Made by a program: the position numbers and the translations under genes
Part shown: positions 1-4,970 of the stretch, piece by piece
Layout: each line of letters begins with the position of its first letter
Numbering within the stretch: the stretch's first letter is position 1
Assembly: GCA_012329085.1 (NCBI GenBank)
Contig: JAAXQB010000146.1
Location: forward strand, 1-5,227
Length of the DNA: 5,227 nucleotides
Direction of reading: 5' to 3'
Source of the DNA: Methanosarcinales archaeon
GTDB lineage: Archaea; Halobacteriota; Methanosarcinia; Methanosarcinales; Methanosarcinaceae
The notes under the pieces: model-generated
What the model was told of the DNA's origin: nothing
Databases searched by the model: none
The model's input: the letters and a program-made list of their open reading frames with translations, nothing else

Positions 1-18
1 AACAAGATGTCGAATAAC

Positions 19-41
19 GCCCATTCTCTTCGAGAATGTGC
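19..41. repeat. Stem-loop with TTC loop, left edge of the repeat element
   Basis: Bases 19-28 and 32-41 are complementary at nine of ten positions (mismatch between 21 and 39), around a TTC loop at 29-31; the inner seven pairs (CATTCTC with GAGAATG) are perfect. The loop size and sequence match the hairpins inside the 35-bp units that follow. The right arm ends in GAATGTGC, which recurs at 177-184. It is probably a further, diverged member of the same hairpin family. Seen directly in the sequence; function unknown. Confidence 0.6.
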
Positions 42-45
42 AAAC

Positions 46-150
46 GCTCGTTCGTTCGAAAACCTTCGGTTTTCTCATACGCTTATTCGTTCAAAAACCT
101 TCGGTTTTCTCATACGCACATTCGTTCGAAAATCAGAGATTTTCTCATAC
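46..150. repeat. Three tandem 35-bp units, each with an internal hairpin
   Basis: Units start at 46, 81 and 116, exactly 35 bases apart, and the first part of a fourth begins at 151. Each unit has a 9-base head (GCTCGTTCG, GCTTATTCG, GCACATTCG), a TTC linker, a 17-base hairpin and the tail TCATAC. Hairpins lie at 58-74 (GAAAACC, TTC, GGTTTTC), 94-108 (six pairs; A93 and C109 do not pair) and 128-144 (GAAAATC, AGA, GATTTTC). The third hairpin differs from the first by a paired change, C63-G69 to T133-A139, so pairing is kept. The stretch is rich in CG dinucleotides, unlike the AT-rich surroundings. There are no spacers between units, so this is not a CRISPR array. Short ORFs crossing it change frame from unit to unit, as 35 is not a multiple of three, and are not believable genes. 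Confidence 0.9.
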
Positions 151-197
151 GCTCATTCGTTCCGAATGAGCTTTCCGAATGTGCTTTCCGAACGAGC
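46..197. repeat. Nested inverted repeat made from the tandem unit heads
   Basis: Three 9-base heads on the left have perfect reverse complements on the right, in mirrored order: 46-54 with 189-197 (GCTCGTTCG/CGAACGAGC), 116-124 with 176-184 (GCACATTCG/CGAATGTGC), and 151-159 with 163-171 (GCTCATTCG/CGAATGAGC, loop TTC). The right blocks have a 13-base period with TTTC linkers at 172-175 and 185-188. The left side carries extra hairpins between the stems, so a single strand would fold into one branched structure with three stacked 9-bp stems and side hairpins. The head at 81-89 has no complement on the right. The base pairing is read directly; whether it acts as DNA (cruciform, transposition or origin signal) or as RNA is not known. 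Confidence 0.85.
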
Positions 198-249
198 TAT
201 AAAAAACAAAATGCGATTATGAAATAAGATTATTTTAAATTATAGAAAT

Positions 250-302
250 GGTTTGATGTAGCTTGACTTTATACTCCATCCGGGGTAGGAGTTTAGCAAA
301 CC
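250..302. ncRNA. Candidate small structured RNA or relic (weak)
   Basis: GGTTTG at 250-255 is the perfect complement of CAAACC at 297-302. Inside this stem ACTCC at 273-277 pairs with GGAGT at 288-292 around a G-rich loop at 278-287. This patch is clearly richer in G and C than its neighbourhood. I do not recognise it as a known riboswitch, tRNA or sRNA. Two short stems of five and six pairs can arise by chance, so it may only be a relic of an older gene. Confidence 0.15.
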
Positions 303-896
303 CTCACAAGTGCAATTTATGGTTGCCTTTTCTACCTCAATTTTTATCCTTTCGTATGTTCTTCTCATTTTCTACCTATCTAATATTCTTGTTTTATCAC
401 CAAGATACAAATAATCACTATATGTTATATATTTTACAGACTGCACTCCATGTCTGAATGAGGGATCAGTTCTAATTTTTTCCTAAAAATAAACAATATC
501 TGCCTTTATATATCATCAATACATATGAATATTTGTTATATCATTTTTATTAAAGCATTAAACATACATTTTTTAAAAAAAATACATTCCGAAAAAATGC
601 ACATTTCGTGAAATTGGTAATTTATCGCAATCACTCAAATAAAAACATTTGGCATCATACGCGTAAATTTTAATTTTTAAGTAGTGCAAATATTTAATCT
701 CAATATATTGCTAAGATAATGTATGTCACACATAGATAAGATTTAAATTTAAACTGAATAAAAAATAAAATCAATAGACATATAATCATTGATCGTAAAT
801 TTAACTGCCTGCATAATTACAATTTATCCAACGCATTCTTGAAAAATATATATGCTTTGCATACAATTTTACAAATTATATATAAAAACTAACTTG

Positions 897-1007
897 ACTT
901 TGTCATATTACAAAATAAGCCAATCATATGAGGCGGTATGGCTTCAAACCTTTCAAAAAAGTAAAATTAATATTGAATGCTTGAATGGATGTCCAATCTG
1001 ACAAAGT
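897..1007 (+). ncRNA. Candidate structured leader upstream of the permease gene
   Basis: ACTTTGTCA at 897-905 and TGACAAAGT at 999-1007 are perfect 9-base complements that would close a domain of about 110 bases, ending 38 bases before the permease start. Inside it AAGCCA at 917-922 pairs with TGGCTT at 939-944, and a weaker stem joins 972-975 with 994-997. The left arm can instead fold on itself (TGAC at 895-898 with GTCA at 902-905, loop TTT), which would compete with the long stem. This is consistent with a cis-regulatory RNA, but it matches no riboswitch class I know and rests on pairing alone. Confidence 0.25.
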
Positions 1008-1014
1008 AGAACTA

Positions 1015-1041
1015 AATCAAATAAACAATCAAATAAACAAT
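1015..1041 (+). repeat. 12-base direct repeat before the permease start
   Basis: The block AATCAAATAAAC occurs twice back to back (1015-1026 and 1027-1038), followed by AAT at 1039-1041. It ends four bases before the ATG at 1046. There is no Shine-Dalgarno-like purine block in this space, so the gene is either leaderless or begins in an unstructured A-rich leader. The repeat may be simple replication slippage, or a site for a regulator; nothing in the sequence decides. Confidence 0.7.
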
Positions 1042-1045
1042 ATTC

Positions 1046-1822
1046 ATGTATGATATAAATATATTTGCAATTTCAATTTCATTTTTATTTTTGATTGTCG
1101 CTTTAATTGTAATTAAAAAAGAAGAACTTGGGATTGAAAAAGAAGTGTTAATTGCAGGAATGTTAGCATTAATTCAGCTCATAATTTTGGGATTTCTTAT
1201 TGATACTATTTTTAAACTTAACATAGTATTTACTTTTTTAATGGTTGTTTTGATGATTATGGTGGCATCTATTGTTATTACAAAAAATTTAAAAATAAAA
1301 AAAAATGCAAATCAAAATTTAAAATATAAAATGATTGCATATACATTTATTTCTTTATTTGTAATATCAATAATATCACTATCAATTCTTGGACTTTCAG
1401 ATATAATAGAACCCAAACCAAAATACATAATTCCTTTTATAGGAATTATTATTGGAAATACTACAAATGGAATCTCATTAAGTTTAAAAGGACTTGTGAA
1501 TGAATTTAAATCAAATAAAGACATATTATATGGATATTTATTAATTGGAGCCACAAATAAACAAGCTTCAAAACCTTTTATAAAAAAATCCATAACTTCT
1601 GCATTAATTCCTCAACTAAATAATTTGCGAACAACAGGAGTTATATTTATACCGGGCGCGATGGTTGGACTTTTGCTTGGAGGAATGGATCCATTATATG
1701 CAGCAACAATCCAAATCATTATTATGTGGATGCTTGCAAGTTCTTCAATAATTGCATCAGTTATAGCATGCAATCTATTACAAAAAACTTTAATATATTA
1801 TATGGAAAGTTTTGAAATTTAA
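1046..1822 (+). CDS. fetB: FetB/YbbM-family (UPF0014) ABC transporter permease
   Basis: A 258-residue integral membrane protein, close to the usual length of the UPF0014 family, whose E. coli member FetB works with the ATPase FetA in iron export. About seven hydrophobic segments are visible, near residues 5-23, 34-52, 59-79, 96-117, 128-147, 193-214 and 221-244. Family motifs are clear: an IQL segment in helix 2, IGNTTNGISLSL at 137-148, the cytosolic stretch LIGAT..QASKP at 166-177 that should contact the ATPase, ALIPQLNNLRTTGVIFIPG at 186-204, and GGMDPLYAATIQI at 212-224. The ATG at 1046 gives a normal N-terminus. No ATPase gene is next to it: upstream is an 818-base gap and downstream, 26 bases on, is thiI. 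Family membership is secure; iron as the substrate is inferred from E. coli and not visible here. Confidence 0.88.
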   Translation: MYDINIFAISISFLFLIVALIVIKKEELGIEKEVLIAGMLALIQLIILGFLIDTIFKLNIVFTFLMVVLMIMVASIVITKNLKIKKNANQNLKYKMIAYTFISLFVISIISLSILGLSDIIEPKPKYIIPFIGIIIGNTTNGISLSLKGLVNEFKSNKDILYGYLLIGATNKQASKPFIKKSITSALIPQLNNLRTTGVIFIPGAMVGLLLGGMDPLYAATIQIIIMWMLASSSIIASVIACNLLQKTLIYYMESFEI

Positions 1823-1848
1823 AGAATAGAGAGATTATAAAAAATTAT

Positions 1849-3093
1849 ATGAATGGTAATATATTTGAGAATATTGTAAAAAACATCAATAAAAATAATA
1901 TTGATGTATGTGATATAAATGCAACAGATATTGTTCTTGTTAGATATGGTGAGATTGCACTTAAAAGTAAAGGAGTTAGAAATCTTTATGAACGAATTTT
2001 AATGAAAAATATTGAAGCAATGCTAAATCAAGAAGGTGTGAATTTTTCAAATTTAAAAAGAGAATCTGGGAGGATTTTTATACATTCAAATGATGTGCGT
2101 GCAGCAATTGTAGCTTCGAGAGTATTTGGTGTAATTTCAACATCTCCTGCAATTACAATTAATTCAAATATCGATGACATTGCAAATGCAAGTGCTGATA
2201 TTGGAACTATGCATATAGAAAAATCCGAACCTTTCGCAATTCGTGTAAAAAGAACAGGAAATCACAATTTTTCATCAAAATCTGTCGCAATAAAATGCGG
2301 TGATGCCGTATGGAAAAAATTAGAACTTGCCAATAAAAATCCTTCTGTAGATCTTACAAATCCAAAAAAAGAAATTTTTATAGAAGTAAGGCAAAAATAT
2401 GCATACATTTATATCAAATCATTTAAAGGAGTTGGTGGATTACCACTTGGGACGCAAGGAAAAATGGTTATGTTAATTTCAGGAGGTATTGACTCACCTG
2501 TTGCAGCATGGTTTATGATGCGAAGGGGAGTTGAAATTATTTTTGTTCATTGTAATACTGAACCATATACTTTAGAATGTACAAAATCACGAACAATTAA
2601 GTGTATAAAGGCACTTAAAAAATGGGCACCTGGTCGTAATTTTAAAATATATGAAGTACCACATGGAAATAATTTAATTGAGTTTATAAATAAATGCAAT
2701 CCAAAAAATACATGTATTCTTTGTCATCGTACCATGTATAGAATTGGGCATGAAATTATGAAAAAAGAGGGTGCAACAGGAGTTGTGACAGGTTCTTCAA
2801 TGGGGCAGGTTGCATCTCAAACTTCTTCAAATCTTTATGCTGAAATGTATGGATTAGACATTCCAATCTACCATCCTTTAATATGTTTTGATAAAACTGA
2901 AATTATCCATATTGCAGAAAAAATAGGCACATTTGAAATTTCAACAGATAATGCAGCACCTTGTACGGCTGTGCCAGATCGTCCAGAAGTAAATGCAAAG
3001 CACGACATACTTTTATTAGAGGAAAAAAAAATAAAAATAGATGAACTGATCTCGGAATCCGTTTCAAACGCATGTATTACAATACTTGATTGA
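1849..3093 (+). CDS. thiI: tRNA 4-thiouridine synthase ThiI, rhodanese-less archaeal type
   Basis: A cytosolic enzyme that uses ATP to adenylate U8 of tRNA and then replaces its oxygen with sulfur. The N-terminal ferredoxin-like part starts with VLVRYGEIALKSKG at 29-42; a THUMP domain follows to about residue 190; the PP-loop SGGIDSP at 211-217 binds ATP; and VTGSSMGQVASQT lies at 313-325. Cys289 and Cys292 form a CxxC pair and Cys372 matches the catalytic cysteine of the PP-loop domain. Their spacing equals that of Cys265, Cys268 and Cys348 as I recall them for Methanococcus maripaludis ThiI, where they are needed for activity. The protein ends at 414 residues, so the C-terminal rhodanese domain of E. 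coli ThiI is absent; methanogens are thought to use sulfide or an Fe-S cluster route. The start at 1849 is the only ATG, GTG or TTG before the conserved RYGEIALKSKG motif, and it gives an N-terminal extension of about 25 residues. It may be cotranscribed with the permease. Confidence 0.95.
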   Translation: MNGNIFENIVKNINKNNIDVCDINATDIVLVRYGEIALKSKGVRNLYERILMKNIEAMLNQEGVNFSNLKRESGRIFIHSNDVRAAIVASRVFGVISTSPAITINSNIDDIANASADIGTMHIEKSEPFAIRVKRTGNHNFSSKSVAIKCGDAVWKKLELANKNPSVDLTNPKKEIFIEVRQKYAYIYIKSFKGVGGLPLGTQGKMVMLISGGIDSPVAAWFMMRRGVEIIFVHCNTEPYTLECTKSRTIKCIKALKKWAPGRNFKIYEVPHGNNLIEFINKCNPKNTCILCHRTMYRIGHEIMKKEGATGVVTGSSMGQVASQTSSNLYAEMYGLDIPIYHPLICFDKTEIIHIAEKIGTFEISTDNAAPCTAVPDRPEVNAKHDILLLEEKKIKIDELISESVSNACITILD

Positions 3094-3143
3094 GATGGGT
3101 TGGTTTTCAAATAGAAGTGTGGCATTTTATATATTAAAAAAAC

Positions 3144-3152
3144 TATATATAA
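3144..3152 (+). promoter_or_regulatory. Possible archaeal TATA box
   Basis: TATATATAA stands out after an A-rich stretch and fits an archaeal box A. Transcription would begin about 25 bases downstream, near 3170-3176. That is inside the small ORF starting at 3163, ahead of its second ATG at 3193, so the box would serve either a shorter ORF or a noncoding transcript through the 3231-3251 hairpin. AT-rich intergenic DNA gives many chance matches. Confidence 0.25.
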
Positions 3153-3162
3153 AGCATTTAAA

Positions 3163-3270
3163 ATGGATAAAAAATTGTTAATTCTAAAGAGGATGAAAGT
3201 TTGGAAAGATTGTTTAATTCCAGATGAAACGCTTGTTCGTTTCGAACGAGCTGTTGAAAATAGAGAATGA
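3163..3270 (+). CDS. Possible 35-residue small protein (doubtful)
   Basis: An ATG-started frame of 35 codons ending in TGA. The product is charged and soluble-looking (starts MDKKLLILKRMKVWKDCLIP, then acidic and arginine-rich to the end), with no membrane segment, Cys pair or known motif. A second in-frame ATG at 3193 follows directly after AAAGAGG, too close to act as a normal ribosome binding site. The last third of the frame is the hairpin repeat at 3231-3251, which is also found in noncoding DNA at the start of the window. That makes a chance frame, or a small gene partly built from a repeat, both possible. I do not recognise it. Confidence 0.2.
   Translation: MDKKLLILKRMKVWKDCLIPDETLVRFERAVENRE
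3231..3251. repeat. Hairpin related to the 5' element
   Basis: GCTTGTTCG at 3231-3239 pairs with CGAACGAGC at 3243-3251 around a TTT loop, with one G-T pair in nine. The right arm is identical to 189-197, and the left arm with its preceding AAAC matches 43-54 with one change. It therefore looks like the outer stem of the 5' element with everything inside removed. It is a second copy of the hairpin family about 3 kb away. Confidence 0.75.
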
Positions 3271-3652
3271 TTGGCATTTGGTGCAAATATAGTACATAAA
3301 AAACAGATTGAAAGACTTAATTTCTCCTTCTTAATGAATAGGCACACCTTCATTATATATTGCTCCAAGAAACCTTTGTAATGAGGACTAAGTGGGGAGA
3401 CATGATAGTGTATTTTCTAAAAAATTCTGGAATAAATTGCAATTCACATAAAAACCCAAGAATGTCTTTAATCATTTTAATTAAAAAAAATTTCAAAAAA
3501 AAAACAATCATCAATTAAAATCAAATGCGTGCAATAATAAAAATAAATTGTATAGATATCGATTACAATAAAAACGCATCAAAAATTTAAAGATTTTTTT
3601 AAACGATTATTCATTCTTAAGGGCGCTATAAAAATTAAAACGATTGATTAAA

Positions 3653-3793
3653 ATGATTAAACAATTTTTGGAATATAAATCAAAACAATTAAAACTATTT
3701 GAGTTAGATTTGATGTATAAAAATGAAAACCTTCGATTTTCTTTATGTTGTAAATTAAAAATTAGTAACTGTTCCAGCATCTGCGGAGTTTGA
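3653..3793 (+). pseudogene. Open stretch in frame with nreA, ended by TGA next to its ATG
   Basis: From the ATG at 3653 the frame runs 46 codons to TGA at 3791-3793, and nreA begins with the very next codon in the same frame. The last part has four cysteines (residues about 29, 30, 37 and 41) and ends in SICGV. As I recall the family, Nre proteins begin with a Cys-rich zinc-binding segment containing LCGxxxCPI followed by a basic stretch. Here ICGV, the stop, then MSSINSKF follows the same spacing with no gap, with the Cys-Pro pair replaced by Ser-Ser. So this may be the remnant of the N-terminal zinc segment cut off by a stop, a recoded codon, or a sequencing error. The other cysteines do not fit the family spacing well, and the stretch contains the hairpin-like 3725-3741, which argues for chance or decay. 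Confidence 0.35.
3725..3741. repeat. 17-base relative of the tandem-unit hairpin
   Basis: This segment matches the hairpin of the first tandem unit (58-74) at 16 of 17 bases. The one change gives the left arm of unit 1 (GAAAACC) and the right arm of unit 3 (GATTTTC), so one C-A mismatch interrupts the stem. It is the half-step between the two paired versions seen at the start of the window. It lies about 50 bases before the nreA start. Confidence 0.6.
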
Positions 3794-4957
3794 ATGTCGT
3801 CCATTAATTCTAAATTTACTAAGCAAATCCAAAAATTGAATGTAAAATCATTTGAAAATAAATCCATATATGGTGCATCACCTCCAGCTGTATTTGTAAG
3901 CCATGGAACATATCCGATAGTTGATGCAGGTCCAATGGTGCCACCTTTTTTATCAGGCAATGATTCGATGATGCTTGAAGATTCAAAACAATTACTTAAA
4001 ATGAGTGTTCAAGAAATTGCATCTAAAAGGTCTAAACTTATAAGGGCAAGTGTTAAAGTAAATATAAAACAAAAAATAGAGAATCCATTCATTTTAAAAT
4101 CACAAGAACTTGCACGATCAAAAAAAGCCGTAGATATCGAGGTATGGTTCAATAAATCATTTCAAACTAAACCACAATTCGATGATGTTTTATCATCTCA
4201 TGGTCCTTCTTATGAACTTAAAAATTTTGATATTATAGAAAATCCACGCGTTCCAAAAAAGATAGATTATATTACATACGATACAGATGCCCTTGTGAAA
4301 GATGCTATTTTTGAATTATGGAATGCAAAAATATCAAATGAACATATAATGCGACTTTTATCAATTGGATTGCTTGGTACTGAAAAGAAAAGAACTCTTG
4401 TCCCAACGCGTTGGTCTATTACTGCAATAGATGACTTAATCGGAAAAAATTTAATAAAAAAAATACTGGATTTTCCAGAAATTAATGAAATTGAAATTTT
4501 CAATGGGTGTGTTCTTGGAAACCATTTTGAAATTATATTAATTCCAAGAAGCTTTTCATTTGAACTTATTGAGATATGGCAAACTGCTGGAAAGCCAAAA
4601 ATTGCATTTGATTGGGAATTCGCATCTGGTAAAAAGAAATATTCCAATCTTGCAGGTGGATATTATGCAGCAAGACTTGGGGTTCTTGAATATTTGCAAA
4701 GAAATAAAAGGCAAGCTGCAATATATATTATACGAGAAATACGAAAAGAATATTTCATACCTCTTGGAGTGTGGGTTGTAAGAGAGGGCGTAAGGGCTGC
4801 ACTTAACAATAAATCTAAAACATTTGGTTCAATAGATGGGGCATTATCCGATGCATCAAAAAGAATTTACACGCCTTTAAATGAATGGAAGCATAAAAAT
4901 AGATTGATGAAAGAAATAAAATGTCAAAAAACATTTTCTAATTATATAGTCAAATAA
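3794..4957 (+). CDS. nreA: Archaeal Nre-family DNA repair protein
   Basis: A 387-residue protein of the archaeal Nre family (DUF650/DUF651). In Haloferax volcanii NreA acts with UvrABC in repair of mitomycin C damage and contacts the sliding clamp PCNA. Conserved blocks visible here are YGASPPAVFV at 26-35 with GPMVPP at 46-51, the strongly conserved LVPTRWSITAIDDLIGKNL at 202-220, GGYYAARLGVLEYL at 288-301 and PLGVWVVREGVRAAL at 323-337. The C-terminal QKTFSNYI at 378-385 resembles a PCNA-interacting (PIP) box of the form Qxxhxxaa, where PIP boxes sit in NreA. The N-terminal Cys-rich zinc segment usual in the family is missing because a TGA directly precedes this ATG; see the upstream stretch 3653-3793. 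No ribosome binding site is visible. pth2 follows 53 bases later. Family call is secure; the choice of NreA over a paralogue rests on the PIP-like tail. Confidence 0.92.
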   Translation: MSSINSKFTKQIQKLNVKSFENKSIYGASPPAVFVSHGTYPIVDAGPMVPPFLSGNDSMMLEDSKQLLKMSVQEIASKRSKLIRASVKVNIKQKIENPFILKSQELARSKKAVDIEVWFNKSFQTKPQFDDVLSSHGPSYELKNFDIIENPRVPKKIDYITYDTDALVKDAIFELWNAKISNEHIMRLLSIGLLGTEKKRTLVPTRWSITAIDDLIGKNLIKKILDFPEINEIEIFNGCVLGNHFEIILIPRSFSFELIEIWQTAGKPKIAFDWEFASGKKKYSNLAGGYYAARLGVLEYLQRNKRQAAIYIIREIRKEYFIPLGVWVVREGVRAALNNKSKTFGSIDGALSDASKRIYTPLNEWKHKNRLMKEIKCQKTFSNYIVK

Positions 4958-4970
4958 TTATAATTAAAAT

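Larger units (their letters stand above)
228..1045. other. AT-rich intergenic region of 818 bases
   Basis: I find no convincing gene here. A 64-codon open frame at 263-457 has no family features, no ribosome binding site and a composition typical of translated AT-rich noncoding DNA. I saw no tRNA fold and no C/D box pair. What the stretch does hold is a small nested inverted repeat at 250-302, a possible decayed relative of the 5' hairpin units near 599-662, a candidate structured leader at 897-1007 and a 12-base direct repeat at 1015-1041 just before the next gene. No obvious TATA box stands out for that gene, because the whole region is A and T rich. Confidence 0.6.
3094..3652. other. Intergenic region between thiI and the nreA 5' stretch
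   Basis: This AT-rich gap shows no recognisable tRNA, rRNA or protein family. It holds a TATA-like box (3144-3152), a possible 35-codon ORF (3163-3270), and a strong hairpin (3231-3251) inside that ORF. Bases 3604-3645 partly resemble pieces of the 5' repeat element. A run of seven T at 3594-3600 could serve as an archaeal T-tract terminator on the plus strand, but T-runs are expected at this composition. Reading frames on the minus strand over thiI and nreA are shadows of those genes. Confidence 0.5.

Noticed and set aside
46..155. CRISPR-like array with 35-base period
   Set aside because: The units lie directly next to each other and differ only in a few bases; there are no unique spacers between repeats and no cas gene in the window.
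7..227. Open frames of 71 and 63 codons over the 5' repeat
   Set aside because: Their sequences are translations of the hairpin repeat in shifting frames (recurring NLRFSHT-like words), with no family features; the repeat period is not a multiple of three.
263..457. 64-codon open frame
   Set aside because: No ribosome binding site, no motif, and a Phe/Leu/Tyr-rich composition as expected from AT-rich noncoding DNA.
917..954. tRNA or tRNA fragment
   Set aside because: A six-pair stem and a TTCAAA-like word are present, but there is no acceptor stem, anticodon arm or T-arm with the right spacing.
928..1007. Fluoride or TPP riboswitch upstream of the permease
   Set aside because: The conserved core sequences of those classes are absent; only generic stems are seen.
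1312..1593. Minus-strand open frame of 93 codons within the permease gene
   Set aside because: It is the antisense shadow of a well-supported membrane protein gene.
2868..3368. Minus-strand open frame of 166 codons over the end of thiI
   Set aside because: Its first half is antisense to conserved thiI sequence and the rest is low-complexity intergenic DNA; no recognisable domain.
3594..3600. T7 run as a transcription terminator
   Set aside because: T-runs do end archaeal transcripts, but this one is far from thiI, has no supporting signal and is expected by chance at this base composition.
3607..3960. Minus-strand open frame of 117 codons over the nreA start
   Set aside because: It is antisense to the conserved SPP and GPMVPP part of Nre and continues into AT-rich noncoding sequence.
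4267..4781. Open frames inside nreA on both strands (126 and 73 codons)
   Set aside because: Both are out-of-frame shadows of nreA, whose own frame carries the conserved family motifs.
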